64,000 nucleotides of DNA from Pterois miles (GCA_947000775.1 CAMQGK010000246.1:1255501-1319500), one strand, 5' to 3'. Numbered from the stretch's first letter, positions 49,201 to 57,829 are shown. Translations and numbers: made by a program. Notes: a model not told the origin generated them from the sequence alone.

Positions 49201-51119
49201 TCAGAGGTCAGGGTCAGCTGAAGAGCAATGTTGATCAATTCATTGTCTCTCAGGGAGTAGAGATGTGTCAAGGCGCTGGTATCACAGCCAACCAAAGTAT
49301 TTTTCATTGATTTATATTGGCTAAATGAAGCCAGATAAAACTATATTTTATGCAAAAGAGAAAGCAAGCAGTCTGAGTTAATGAGATCTGCACCTACAGT
49401 ATGTCAGCAAGCAGAGCACTTTGCCTATGGTTCAGTGACAGGTTTCCTCATCCTGCTTTATTTTCTGTCATACTGTTGAGAAAAATGTCCCCTGACTTGG
49501 TTGCTTCGGTAGAAACAAAAAAATGCATACACTTTTAGACTCTGTAGTTACTATGGGCTCCATACTTAATATCTTTTGTCTATTTTGTTTTCATAACATT
49601 CACATACTAAATATGCATAGGCTACTTATGTACTTATGTTGAACTTGAACGCAGTTTATGTCATTATAATCAGCCTCATGGAAGAACCACTTGTGCAAAC
49701 AGATTTGTTCTTTCAACATTTTGGGAAACACTGAAATGAGAAGATCAATACCAGTAACTTCCTGGAGTCTTAAGTGGTTGCTTGGCAACTAGTTTTACTC
49801 AAGAAACCGTGTGGCAAAAAACCCCAGTACAACCATTTTTACACTTTGTCTTTTGTATTATTTAAATAAACAAGATATAATGTGTTAATTTGTGATCTTT
49901 AGAGGTGCTGGTAGGCAGATTTAATTACCTTCAAACAGCTAGACTAGCTGTTTTTAATCTTTATGCTACACTAGATACACACTAGCTGGCTCTAGAGATA
50001 GTCTTTCACATTTTTACATTACTAGAAGGTCACCATAGTTCACCGAAATGCTTGTGAAAATGCGGTAATGTGAGCTGCAGAGTGTAAAACCGTGGTATCG
50101 CCAGCCGCCCTCTGACTTTGGTTGCTCCTAGAGTAGTGTTATTATGGCAAGGATGGCCTCTGAGTGAGGTGAGTAGAGTTACCACAGTTTTGCAGCTCAC
50201 GTTACCGCAGTTTTGGAAAGGGAGGAGTGAGCAGAGACGTACTCGGTTGCAATCTGCAACCACAACACTAGATACCAACAAATCCTACACACTGTACCTT
50301 TAACTTGAGAATTACAATTCCTTAAAGGGGACCTATCATGTTTTTGTGCGTTATATAGTTTTTTTTTGTGCATGTAAAAGGTCTGCAAAGTTACAAAGCC
50401 CAATGTCCAGGCAAAAAGGAGTTCCTCTCCCCCACAAAAACACTGCTCCTGAACTGCTTGAAACACCTTGCTTGAAGTCCCGCCTTTTCTGCTGATGTCA
50501 TCATGTAATGTAACCAAGTAACACATTTTGATTAGCAGGTAGTTTGACCTGTCCTCAAGCAAAGCTAGTTAGAGCGGAGCTTCAGCGGAGTCAGAAGAGT
50601 TTTGTTGAGTTGACCAATTATAGCAGAGGGCATGCTGGCCAATCAGAGCAGACTGGGCTTTTTAGTAGGCGGGACAGGAGCTCAAATAGCATTTGAGACA
50701 GAGGGTGAGGAGAGTTGCTGGCGCACAGCCAGTATGAGAAGCATTTATTGAACATTAAAGCATGTAAACACATTCTCGGAGAAACCACAAATACAAGTAT
50801 GAACCTGAAAATAAGCATAATAGGTCCTCTTTAAGCTGAATGACTTTGGACTAAGGTGAAGGTGGAAGTGCTGTTATATTTAGAATGTGTACATATATGT
50901 ATATATAATAAATGTACTCGTAATACATATATATCTAAGTGGGGAGTTTTGCAATGCGAGTATGATGTACATTTTGCTATCACTACCCTACCTCCACATC
51001 ACTGGCATCCCACGTGTCCTGGACAGACTTGACCCGGCTGATGTGGGGGATGCTCCGGTGAAGGAGCGAGCATGCCTGGCAAACAAACACACCCAAAGTC
51101 AGCGACGCCCAGTCTGGTT
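26165..51119 (-). CDS. adap1: adap1, ArfGAP with dual PH domains 1 (centaurin-alpha-1), exons 2-11
   Basis: ADAP1 is a PIP3/IP4-binding GTPase-activating protein for ARF6, strong in neurons, recruited to the plasma membrane through its PH domains (family knowledge). Ten exons chain in perfect phase. The first gives the second half of the ArfGAP zinc finger and the arginine of the HR pair. The next two give the rest of the ArfGAP domain (AKYEQKVPAFYYRP, REQWIRAKYERNEF). PH1 runs from YREGFLWKRGRDNGQFL to WFNAIRAARFHYLQ. PH2 runs from EGFMEKTGPK to RDWISAFQRVINRP, and the protein ends VEAHFKHKP. The visible part encodes about 346 residues. With a first exon of ~28 this equals the 374 of human ADAP1. 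Exon 1 with the start codon and the first CxxC was not found up to 64000. Confidence 0.93.
26692..26750 (-). pseudogene. Degenerate initiator-tRNA-Met-like fragment
   Basis: The minus strand reads TGCTGGGCCTGTAACCCAGA, GGTTGATGGGTTGAAGC and TGTCCTCTGCTGA. This is the anticodon arm to 3' end of the tRNA-iMet at 27632-27703 with several changes, including the anticodon loop (CCTGTAA for CCCATAA). The 5' half is absent. It lies immediately downstream of tRNA-Arg. Confidence 0.75.
26758..26830 (-). tRNA. tRNA-Arg (anticodon CCU)
   Basis: A 73-nt cloverleaf on the minus strand. The acceptor stem is GCCCCAG paired to CTGGGGT (G1-T72 wobble) with discriminator A. D arm TGGCCCAATGGATAAGGCA; anticodon stem CTGGC/GCCAG with loop CTCCTAA, hence anticodon CCU; T arm TGTGGGTTCGATTCCCAC with an intact B box. 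No intron. No T run follows closely on the minus strand; a degenerate tRNA (26692-26750) comes next. Likely functional by structure. Confidence 0.9.
27525..27840. repeat. Duplicated tRNA-bearing segment, copy 2
   Basis: The counterpart of 26560-26990, with GATAAAGGTGCCAGGATGAG, TTTCAGAATGACGG, the complete tRNA-iMet and CCTGATGCCGCTGTAGCAGT. It lacks the tRNA-Arg. Confidence 0.8.
27632..27703 (-). tRNA. Initiator tRNA-Met (CAU), possibly impaired
   Basis: 72 nt: acceptor AGCAGAG/CTCTGCT, anticodon stem TGGGC-type with loop CCATAAC and anticodon CAU, T arm GATGGATCGAAACCATC typical of eukaryotic initiator tRNA, discriminator A. It matches the very conserved vertebrate sequence except for one change: the D loop reads GCAGCCGAAG where GCAGCGGAAG is expected, i.e. 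C for the conserved G18. A TTTTT run follows after seven bases on the minus strand, a plausible Pol III terminator. Gene or recent pseudogene. Confidence 0.85.
28299..28527 (-). CDS. adap1: adap1 exon 10 (PH2)
   Basis: 229 nt: DAYARGEVFIGSKENSYTVL through GYHWNHGITIVTPDRKFLFA and AEQRDWISAFQRVINRPMRP to QEYA, plus G of a split Val. Acceptor TGTCAG, donor GTGCAG. It contains the conserved Trp of the PH2 C-terminal helix. Confidence 0.96.
28628..28699 (-). CDS. adap1: adap1 exon 9 (PH2)
   Basis: 72 nt, 24 codons: HTEGFKKRWFTMDDRRLMYF then KDPL. Acceptor TCACAG, donor GTAAGA. The KKRWFTMDDRRL segment is the PH2 ligand-binding strand pair. Confidence 0.95.
29810..30483. mobile_element. hAT-type non-autonomous DNA transposon with perfect 8-bp target duplication
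   Basis: 674 bp. It begins TAGGGCTGTCAATCC and ends TTTGACAGCCCTA, a ~12-bp inverted terminal repeat. It is bordered on both sides by GTAAGAAT (29802-29809 and 30484-30491). The 8-bp duplication and TAGGG-type ends are hAT hallmarks. No transposase is encoded. Confidence 0.9.
30540..30880. repeat. Dispersed repeat, second copy
   Basis: The counterpart of 7670-8110, including CATTACAATAACCGAA, GCTGTGATTGGTTG and GCTCAAAGTTACCAACTGC. Confidence 0.6.
31586..31648 (-). CDS. adap1: adap1 exon 8 (linker and start of PH2)
   Basis: 63 nt, 21 codons: LVPKLTRNFMKEGFMEKTGP plus K. Acceptor TTCTAG, donor GTTTGT (a less common donor). Confidence 0.94.
31840..31923 (-). CDS. adap1: adap1 exon 7 (PH1 C-terminal helix)
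   Basis: 84 nt, 28 codons: EMVDWFNAIRAARFHYLQVA then FPGASDEE. It includes the invariant Trp of the PH domain C-terminal helix (DWFNA). Acceptor CACAG, donor GTGAGG. Confidence 0.95.
31924..34710. other. adap1 intron 6 (2.8 kb)
   Basis: AT-rich unique-looking DNA. A GC-rich patch lies at 33875-33960 (GGGGTTGAACCCCAGGGCCC, an inverted-repeat-like stretch). No gene recognised. Confidence 0.5.
34711..34857 (-). CDS. adap1: adap1 exon 6 (PH1, middle)
   Basis: 147 nt, 49 codons in phase 0: ARDPKAVMKIETLNATFQPA, KIGNPCGLQITYLKDNSTRN, IFVYHSDAK. Acceptor ATCAAG, donor GTACAC. It matches the ADAP1 PH1 core very closely. Confidence 0.95.
34955..35067 (-). CDS. adap1: adap1 exon 5 (PH1, first part)
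   Basis: 113 nt: GG completing Gly, then YREGFLWKRGRDNGQFLSRK and FILSEREGALKYFNKQD. Acceptor TCCAG, donor GTAAGC. The KRGRDNGQFLSRKF stretch holds the basic residues that bind inositol phosphates in the PH1 beta1-beta2 loop. A 20-base G run (plus strand) sits 15 bases upstream of the acceptor. Confidence 0.94.
35083..35102. repeat. Poly-G run of 20
   Basis: Twenty G on the plus strand next to (GA)n. On the adap1 transcript this is C20 followed by (UC)n, directly upstream of the exon 5 acceptor, so it forms the polypyrimidine tract. Confidence 0.95.
36640..36688. repeat. (GT)n microsatellite
   Basis: A perfect GT run of 24 units. Confidence 0.97.
36883..36954. repeat. (CA)n microsatellite, interrupted
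   Basis: A CA run broken by CT and CC steps. Confidence 0.95.
37047..37102. repeat. (TG)n microsatellite
   Basis: A TG run of about 25 units ending GCGCGTG. Confidence 0.96.
37221..37310. repeat. (CA)n microsatellite
   Basis: About 45 CA units with one GA step; opposite polarity to the TG run 120 bp upstream. Confidence 0.97.
37681..37822. repeat. Large inverted repeat (hairpin), ~60-bp arms
   Basis: Arms at 37681-37744 and 37763-37822 are reverse complements except for a 4-base indel and a few mismatches. They share CACAGATAAAGTGTCTTCTT and TTATATTGGGCAAACAAA. The 18-base loop contains CCTTCATCAGCATG. Possibly a palindromic MITE. Confidence 0.9.
38396..38487. repeat. Inverted repeat, 33-bp arms
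   Basis: TGTGTAGTCTTTCAAATTAC at 38396 onward is mirrored by GTAATTAGAAAGACTACACA ending at 38487; the arms are 33 bp with two mismatches around a 26-base AT-rich loop. It abuts the SINE that follows. Confidence 0.9.
38490..38720 (+). mobile_element. tRNA-derived SINE
   Basis: The head GCGGGCAGCAGTAGCTCAGT has a Pol III A box (TAGCTCAGTCCATAGGG) and a B box (GGTTCAAGTCC). The body GAGGTGCCAGTTTACCTC, GGGCACTGCCGAGGTGCCCC and TGAGCAAGGC is shared with the inverted copy at 52971-53300. Confidence 0.85.
38740..39226. mobile_element. Candidate solo LTR
   Basis: 487 bp starting TGTTACATGC and ending CATAACA (TG...CA form). It has a TATTTAA box at about 38959, a GATTAAAG poly(A)-like signal at about 39140 and a pyrimidine-rich 5' half. 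The flanks GTTTCA and GTTTAA are only partly alike, so a target duplication is not proven. No internal retroviral or gypsy coding region is present. Confidence 0.4.
39738..40428. mobile_element. Possible pogo/Tigger-like element, decayed
   Basis: The left end CAGTGGAAACCGCTTATAT and the internal CCGCTTATAGTGATCATTTT are mirrored near the right by CCGCTTATTGTGATCAATTT and GATCACTATTTCCACTATACTG. The ends agree only loosely and the TA duplication is not clear. Confidence 0.4.
40775..41255. repeat. Dispersed element carrying the tandem-array module
   Basis: ACATTTTGGGATAT at the left, AGTTAGATGAGAAGATTGATACC, GACTGGAAACTGGGAGAAACA, GAGGTGTTCGTAGGCAGATTT and TTATGCTAAGCTAATCTAAC. It ends CAAACTAGTCCTTTAA. 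Parts also occur at 20105-20215, 49690-49990 and, multiplied, at 22880-24420. Confidence 0.6.
41431..41513 (-). CDS. adap1: adap1 exon 4
   Basis: 83 nt: G completing Lys, 27 codons (MLREQWIRAKYERNEFEFIE then KQEPYSA), and G of a split Gly. The acceptor is CTTCAG and the donor GTACGT. It ends the ArfGAP domain and enters the linker to PH1. Confidence 0.94.
42335..42395 (+). repeat. Retroelement 3' tail with (TCTAT)n
   Basis: AAATTTCCCCACTGTGGGAT, TAATAAAGGTC and a run of TTCTA units. Just upstream (42195-42275) is an imperfect repeat of TATATTTGTTTATA-like units. It belongs to the same general class of teleost retroelement tails. Confidence 0.6.
44104..44701 (-). mobile_element. Tc1-like transposon, internally deleted
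   Basis: The minus-strand 5' end is CACTATATTGCCAAAAGTAT after a TA. It continues through CATTTGTGAAAGAATGGGTC and the transposase DNA-binding region. The translation gives TTAAQPRSGRPRKMTERQ, then jumps to TSCGFQISSRTVRRELREIG and YITKCNAKRQMQW, skipping part of the helix-turn-helix domain. It resumes at LMDKSGFGG before fading at CCTCCACCAGACTTTA. The left inverted end is missing, so it is dead. Confidence 0.85.
45329..45420 (-). CDS. adap1: adap1 exon 3
   Basis: 92 nt: 30 codons (LMAATGNNAAKAKYEQKVPA then FYYRPTHSDC) plus AA of a split Lys. The acceptor is CCCTCAG and the donor GTAAGT. It forms the C-terminal part of the ArfGAP fold. Confidence 0.93.
45500..46110. repeat. AT-rich low-complexity block
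   Basis: About 600 bp dominated by AAATA and TTTAT words, roughly symmetrical: AATAAATAAAT runs on both flanks and TATTTATTT in the centre. Confidence 0.8.
48060..48420 (-). repeat. Dispersed repeat, inverted relative to 59140-59510
   Basis: It shares, in reverse orientation, TTTTCGTAGGTATAGCTA-like, CACAGTGCATTACTTTT-like, GACGTTCATGTCC/GACATGAATG and AACTTCTGGTTT(C/T)AC with 59140-59510. Confidence 0.65.
50030..50303. mobile_element. Family A element, partial copy in adap1 intron
   Basis: The right end reads CCTACACACTGTACCTTTAA, and the interior carries GGTTGCAATCTGCAACC. Its right border lies only 18 bp from the left TTAA of the family B element at 50322. Confidence 0.55.
50322..50834. 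mobile_element. TTAA-flanked short DNA element (family B), copy 2
   Basis: The left end is TTAAAGGGGACCTATCATG and the right end CATAATAGGTCCTCTTTAA. It is about 100 bp longer than the copy at 12416-12825, mainly through an insertion around 50580-50700 with an ATTGGTC-like and GGCGGGACAG sequence. Confidence 0.75.
50992..51119 (-). CDS. adap1: adap1 exon 2 (ArfGAP zinc finger, second half)
   Basis: 128 nt, acceptor CTGCAG, donor GTAGGG. It encodes PDWASLTLGVFVCQACSLL then HRSIPHISRVKSVQDTWD. CQAC is the second Cys pair of the ArfGAP zinc finger, and the Arg of HR is the arginine-finger position. Compared with other ADAP1 proteins, the usual CSGxHRN reads CSLLHRS and the KSVRLDAW region is one residue shorter, so this copy is diverged. 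A long pyrimidine-rich stretch (minus strand) covers the intron just before the acceptor. Confidence 0.88.
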
Positions 51120-51129
51120 CTGCAGAAGA

Positions 51130-51320
51130 GACAGAGAATGAGAGGTGGGGGGGGGGAGGGAGGTAGAGTCGTGGGGGGGAATGTAGAAAGCATGGAGGTG
51201 AAAGGAGAGGAAGCCAATTTGGGGAGCGAAAGAGAAGGGAGGAAATGAAAGCGGTACAGAAGGACAGCAGAGAGAACGGTGGTGGGGTTGAAGAGAGATA
51301 AAGGAGGAGGGGTGAGAAAA
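51130..51320. repeat. Purine-rich tract next to adap1 exon 2
   Basis: About 190 bp of mostly A and G on the plus strand with G8-G10 runs, i.e. a long pyrimidine tract on the adap1 transcript leading to the exon 2 acceptor. Confidence 0.7.
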
Positions 51321-52970
51321 TCGTGTCATAAAAGCGCTGCAACAAAGAGAACAGCAGCTCAAGGTTCAGGCTATAAATACTGGAAGTGCTGATGCTGCCG
51401 CTGTTAAGGGGTAATAGGAGCAAAGTAAATGAAGCAAATATTACAAGGGACTCTGGTTGAGTGTTGCTGCTCATAAAGGAGAGCAGGGCAGCAAAATATG
51501 ATTTTGGGGAAATCCTGTTTAGCTGACTGACAGGAAACAGACCGCCCGAGATCTGATCAGAACTCAGCCGAGGTAGTTATCAGGTTAGTTACAGCACCAG
51601 ACATGAATGCACCTCCCAAAAAGACACAGCCTTATAGATTATGTATGCAATGTCTTATACTTTAAAGGAGACAAGAAAAACACACACAAAACCCACATTC
51701 CTGACGTGCAGAAACACACACACCTGTGCATCACCTCTTAACAGACCGTATGCTGCATATCGCCAGCATGTGACTAAATGCACTTCTACAGCTCTACAGC
51801 CTCGTCGGCAGTCACACACAGAATGTGCAAAAAAAGGAAGAAAAAAAGAAGTGTTTTTTTTTGCTCTCTGCAGCATGATACAGCAACATCCGTGGGTGTT
51901 CGGCAAAGGTACATTTGAGTCACTGTATCACACGAAGACTCTGATTCTGTCCATGCAAATGAAGCCGCCGAAGCCAGAGAGACAGAGAGAGAAAGACAGA
52001 CAGAGTGTAGTCAGAGCTAAGTGCCAGAAAATGAGGGAGAGAGAGATGAAAATGCAGATTGGACTTTTGCACTGAAGGCAGAAATGATTCTCTGCTTGGT
52101 GGAAATTAACGCTCAGTGGGTATATTAAAACAAACATTTCAAGAAAGGCATGTTAGCGAACTTTGAATGATAAATAATTTAGCGTTAAAAGTTAGCAGAT
52201 TTTCAGTGAATTTGAACTAATCAAAGTCACACAAGGTAAAATTACAGGCTTTTTCAATGGAGTCTGGTGGCTTAATAACAGCTGTCTGATGGCAAGATAA
52301 AGCAGCGAAAATATTCTGAATATAGCCTACTCTTAAACTATTATTGTTTTTTTAAGTGGCTAAAATACATTTTGCTGCTGCCCCTGTTCACAGCAGTACA
52401 TTGCTTTGCCTCCGCGCAGTGACACCTGTCTGTTTCTCCAAGCTGGGGGCGTGCCCACAGTCATCTACTATAGATAATACACTGACTATGGATAAGTACC
52501 TCATACAACCCCAAAACAAAACACCAAAATCATCCCTTTTATGAGATTTGAAAGTATAAGGCTGAAACTAATTAAAAGGTTATTTCCACTATCAATTAAC
52601 CTGCATATTATTTTTTGTTTTCTAAACAAAAAGATACAGTTCACTCCCCTTGTGGATGAGAGGTCACACAGAACGATGGTTAACAGCAGCGTAACATAAG
52701 GATACTCAAAACTTTTCACATTTCCAGAGGCCGAGGTGACACCTTTAAGTTTTTTGTTTTGTCTGATCAACTGCAAAAACAAAAAAAAAAAGATATTCAG
52801 TTTACTATAATATAAAAATAGAGAAGACAACAATTCCTCACATTTGACAGGCTTGAGGCAGTGAAAGTTTACTATTTTTAGCCATGCTAGCAGTCTGACT
52901 CTAGGGAGGGAGGCTCAACACTTTGGTCCAGACTGAAGCGTCTCAACAACTACTGGATGGATTGAAGAAG

Positions 52971-53300
52971 AAGAAGAAGAAGATCTACCTTTATTAGTCC
53001 CACAATGGGGAAATTCAATTTACACTCTGTTAAACTCATACATGGTACATGCAGACCTGAAACACACATACATGCATTAATGGAGAGACGTCAGAGTGAG
53101 GGGGCTGCTCCTGACAAGCGCCCCGAGCAGTTGGGGGTTTGGTGCCTTGCTCAGGGGCACCTCGGCAGTGCCCAAGAGGTAAACTGGCACCTCTCCAGCT
53201 ACCAGTTCACACTCAGTTTTTGGTCCATGTCGGGACTTGAACCGGTGACCCTCCGATTCCCAAGCCAACTCCCTACAGACTGAGCTACTGCCGCCCCCAT
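52971..53300 (-). mobile_element. tRNA-derived SINE, complete copy
   Basis: On the minus strand: a GGGGGCGGCAGTAGCTCAGT head, B box GGTTCAAGTCC, a body as in 38490-38720, then a tail with AATTTCCCCATTGTGGGACT and AATAAAGGTAGATC ending in (TTC)n. The LINE-like tail suggests it uses a partner LINE's machinery. Confidence 0.88.
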
Positions 53301-53994
53301 TGCCATACAATTTGTCAGAAGCTTACCGACTAGTTATCCTGAGTCCTGACTTTTTCATCTGGTGCCACCCAGCAGGTCAAAGTTTTCACTCATCCAGTAA
53401 AATATCTCAATATCTACCACAAGGATTGGCACAAAATTGGTACACACCTTCATGTCCTGTCAGGGTGAATTGTAATCACTTTGGTGATCCTGATTTTTCA
53501 TCAAACGCCATCATCATGTCACCATTTCATACCAATACTTTAATTTATGACCAAATTCAATGATGACACTCCCATCAGCCTCAGCTACACTCTGTGGCAG
53601 TTGTGTCTAGAAGATAACCGACAAGTTGCGAAACTCTCACCAGATGGTTGAGGTTAGGTATTGACCTTGAATGGTTAAGGTCAGGGGATTACCCATTGTT
53701 CCAAAAGCCCAATGCTCTGAAAATCTTCAGACCTTCCCATCTCGTTTCCTTGAATGCCTTTGTTGGTTGGGTTGGTTAGGTTGAAACGTGAGGAGTGAGA
53801 TTAGTTAGATTTAGGGTAAGAACATCAATGTTAATCAACCACATGCAGAGTAGGGCAGGTCATGCCTTCGCTATGCGAGGAGAGAAAATACTGCAACTGG
53901 GAAGGTCCAACATCATTTTGCTTTTCAGTAATTAGCCATATGCTTCTATTCAGAATAACAGGCTGTCGTGGCATGTTTTGGTTTAATGGGCCGT

Positions 53995-54268
53995 CGGACC
54001 ACGGTGGTGCAGTGGTTAGCGCTGTCCCCTCACAGCCAGAAGTTCACAGGTTTGAATCCAGCTTGGGGCTGGCACGGAGGGGCTCCTCTGTGTGGAGTTT
54101 GTAAGCTTGGCTTTGCTCAGACTTCCTCCCAATTGTTAACTGACTCTAAATGAGTGTGAATGGTTGTCTGTCTCCATGTGCCCTGCGATGGACTGGCGAC
54201 AGGGTGTACCCTGCCTTTGACCAATGCCCCGCAACCCCAAACGGGATAAGCGTTTGAAGATGGATGGG
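53995..54268 (+). mobile_element. tRNA-headed teleost repeat
   Basis: The head ACGGTGGTGCAGTGGTTAGC has an A-box-like segment and GGTTTGAATCC a B box. The body TGTGTGGAGTTTG, GACTCTAAATGAGTGTGAAT and GGTTGTCTGTCTC then GATGGACTGGCGACAGGGTG is the well-known teleost element. An inverted, fuller copy is at 62031-62392. Confidence 0.8.
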
Positions 54269-55305
54269 TGGGCCATCAGGACAATGCCATGGCACCAGAG
54301 ATTGACCTCGAAAGGTAGGTTGTCCAGCAGCGAGTCTTTTTCAAACATTTTGCAACTTGTGTGTTAACTTCTAAACATGTCACTTTGTGCTAATTAGCAA
54401 ATATTAGCATGCTAACATGCTAAACTAAGATGGTAAACATGGTTAACGTTATACCTGCTAAACATGCTTGCATTTTCATTGTTAGCATGTTAGAAAACGC
54501 CAATGCCTTCTTCTTTTTTAGTTTTTGGTTCATAAGCACAGCATTTATCAGAGCCTCAATGCTGCATTTCGGAGGCCAGTACGGATGTCAAGCCAGCAAT
54601 ATGTCTTTTTGTTTTAAATTAACAGCTAATATAATTGTTTTTGTTAAGGATCTTTTTAATGTGGAGTTGCGACAAAGATGGTCTATTGCCGCTGAGAATG
54701 AAACCACAGTATGAGCCAATACCAATATAACTATGATAAGCTAAAATCAGCCATGGGCTCAGCCAAACCAATGTATCAGTCAGGCTGCTTTCAGGACGCT
54801 GGAATGTGTGTGTGTATATTGTATGTGTGTTAACATGCATAGTGTATGCATGGCCACAAGCGACTGAGACTGCCATGTCTTTGACGGGCAACACTCAGAA
54901 AGCCACCACATTCTCTCTCCATCTCGCTCTCTCTGCAGCTAAGGACAAGGAGGCCCTCAGCGTGGTGCACCACAGCCATGCGAATACATGTGAATACATT
55001 TGCATGAGCAGTGAGAGTGTGTAATACTCAGTGGAATCATATGAGAGCCAAAGGAGAGAAAGAAAGAGGGGGGTGAGGGCAAAGACAAATACCACTCTTG
55101 CATTTCTCCATCCTCTTGAGGCTGGAGAAAGCATAGACGGAGATGCCACAGAGCCTGATAGCAGGGTAGAGGAGATGAGGAGGAGATGGTGAAGGGAGGA
55201 AAAGAGTGGGCTCTTTATCGTGCAGGAAGATGATGCCAGTGCACAAGACCCCCCCCCCAATAATCTTACTTCAATTTATCTCTTTTAGCCCATGACAAGT
55301 AGGCA

Positions 55306-55328
55306 ATATTTTTTTTTTTTTTTTTTTA
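55306..55328. repeat. Poly-T run
   Basis: About 20 T in a row; it may be the A tail of a decayed retrocopy on the minus strand. Confidence 0.8.
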
Positions 55329-56380
55329 GAAATGTCAACTCATCGTTTAATCATTCTGGATTGTGATTGAGCACAAAGCACTGGATATGGTACTTTCATG
55401 CGAACTAATCAAACCACTTGCTTTTTTAAATCGTTACATCTCCTTTTTTTCACAGCAAGACACAAATACACACCTACACACAACTCTGCTGACACAAAAA
55501 CACACAACCAGCCATTCAGCGGTGAGGTCATCGCCGTCTGAGTCAGGCCTTATGGAGAAGCAGACAGCACTCATGGAGATTACTGTGGCCACATGACTGA
55601 CTAACCACACACATATATACACACAAGGCTTCCTCCTCTACATGTTCATAGAAGATGTTTCTCAACAGGATTACTGTGAACAACAGATGCCCATCGTCAT
55701 CGTAGCGAACAGGAGGTGGAAAACTCCTGATGTGGTGTGACTCTGCTGTTTTGTTTCGCAGTGCATATGCTGTTTGTTAAAGAGCTGCTGCTCCGTCTCT
55801 GGGGATTTGTTGAGAGAAATAAAAAAAAGGAAAATTTCGCAGGAGTTACAGGGCTGGTTTGGTGGAGAGACAACAGAGCTTTTGATCCGACCGTACAAGG
55901 TTGAAGAAAGAAGTGCCTGTAGCGTTACTGCAGGGCAGATGCAGGATAAATGAATGGAGTTGGGGGGGTATTTTTACAATGGCAGCCCCTGTGCCTGTGA
56001 GGATTCGCAGGCACTTTTCTGCATCTGCAGCAGTTGATTTGTATGTCTGGGCGTAGACACATCAGTCTGTCAGTGGCTGCTCATGGTGGGGGTTAATGAC
56101 GAGCCAGTGTGGCCAGCAGAGGTTGTGATCCTGTCGTGTCTTGGCTAAACCCCTCAAGCACTAGCACAGGCTTTTATTTCTACAACAGTGGATACAGTCT
56201 TATATTTTACTTAACTTTTGTTTAACTTCCGCCATGGATGGATTACTGGATGGGCCTATCAGACAGACACCCAAGGGCACAAAGTGTTAGGGGTCTTTTT
56301 GAGAGACAATTTAAAAAAAAAATGTCACTCAAAAAGAGACCTATCAACCCGGAAGAGACTCAAAATGTCCACAAAGTGCT

Positions 56381-57030
56381 ACAGACTAAAGACTACAAAG
56401 AGACACAAAGTGACCAACACAACGACAAAGAGACACAGAAGCCACAAAGAGACTTGTGACTATGAAAAGGGGCAAAAAATGGGGCAAAATGACTACAACT
56501 AAACACAAATCAACTACAACAAGACACAAAATGACTACAACTAAACACAAACCAACTACAACAAGACACAAAATGACTACAAAGAGAGACAAAGCAGCTA
56601 CAAAGAGACATAGAATGATTACAAATACACAAATAGCAACTACGATGAGACACAAACAGACTACAAACAGACAAAAATCAACTACAAAGAGACACAAAAT
56701 GACAACAAAGAGACACAAACCAACTACAAAGAGACACAAAATGACTGGAAATAGACACAAAACAACTACAAAGAGACAAACTGACTACAAATAGACACAA
56801 AGCAACTACAAGGAGACACAAATTGACTACAGAGAGACACAAAGCAACTACACAAAGACACAAAAAGACGACAAATAGACACAAAGCAACAGCAAAGATA
56901 CACAAAAAGACTACAAAAGAGACAAAACAACTACAAAGAGATGCAAAACAACTGCAGAGATTACTACAAAATTACTACAGAGACACAAAATTACTACAAA
57001 GAGAAACAAAGTAACTACAGAGATGCAAAA
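56381..57030. repeat. Minisatellite of 20-21 bp units
   Basis: About 30 imperfect units of the type GACTACAAAGAGACACAAAAT, with ACTACAACTAAACACAAACC variants in the left half. Because most units are 21 bp (7 codons), both strands show long spurious open frames with a seven-residue period. Confidence 0.92.
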
Positions 57031-57829
57031 TGAATCTGTAGTTGTGTGTGTTGACCTCAACTTCCTTTCATCAAAGTGCACCATTTGATAACATATTCCC
57101 CTTTTCTGCTCTTCTTGAAAACTGCAGTATTCGTAAGCTAACTCCGTTTTAGCACCATTTAGGTCCATTCTAGCAAATGGATAACATTTCTTCTACTTGG
57201 TTAATGGTAACAGCTCATTCATACCCTTAAGTGTTCAACCCTCAAAAGTCTGTGCTGGACTTGATACGGTCTTGTTTTTACAGTATGCTAATTCAATAGC
57301 TTAAAGGGTCCATCTGCGTTCTTTTCTGGGGTTTTCAAATGGAAACCCCAACTCAACCAGTAATACTAGCACTTGCTGTGTCAGCATTTGCCATTTGTAA
57401 ATAACTAAAAGGGTTAGTTTGTATTTTAGAGTGGTGTTATGTTTTGCGGGGTAAAATTATTGCTTTTTTCAGTGGAGTCTGGCGGCTTTGAAAAGAGCAA
57501 TATAATAGCTTCAGTTCCCATCATGATGGCGAGGTAAAAAGTGGACGGGAGCACCACAATGACATATTGTAGCCACCTAAAACAAAAATCTACGAAATCA
57601 GTCAGTATCAGTTAAACTGCATGCTACATTAAATTATTTTCATCACTTTGCACAGCTTGCCATCAGACAGCCCTTGCAACGGGGAACCTACGTAAGGTCA
57701 TGAGGGAAAGAATTTTTAGAAGGGCTGGGGAAAATAGTATTTTGGCTCTAAAACATATGTACTTCGACCAAAATGTGAATGTTCAAGTTTGAACACCACT
57801 AGGAAGCTACAGAATGATATAAAAAGCTC

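Larger units (their letters stand above)
45421..50991. other. adap1 intron 2 (5.6 kb)
   Basis: A strongly AT-rich low-complexity stretch at 45500-46110 (AAATAAATAAAT-type), a dispersed repeat at 48060-48420, and family A and B elements at 50030-50834. No exon recognised. Confidence 0.65.

Noticed and set aside
50983..51474. 163-codon minus-strand open frame including adap1 exon 2
   Set aside because: Only 50992-51119 is ADAP1; the rest is read-through of the pyrimidine-rich intron, with a clear CTGCAG acceptor at the border.
56456..56794. 112-codon plus-strand open frame (and 124 codons on the other strand)
   Set aside because: It is a minisatellite of ~21-bp units; the period divisible by three keeps both strands open. 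No start context, splice signals or family match.
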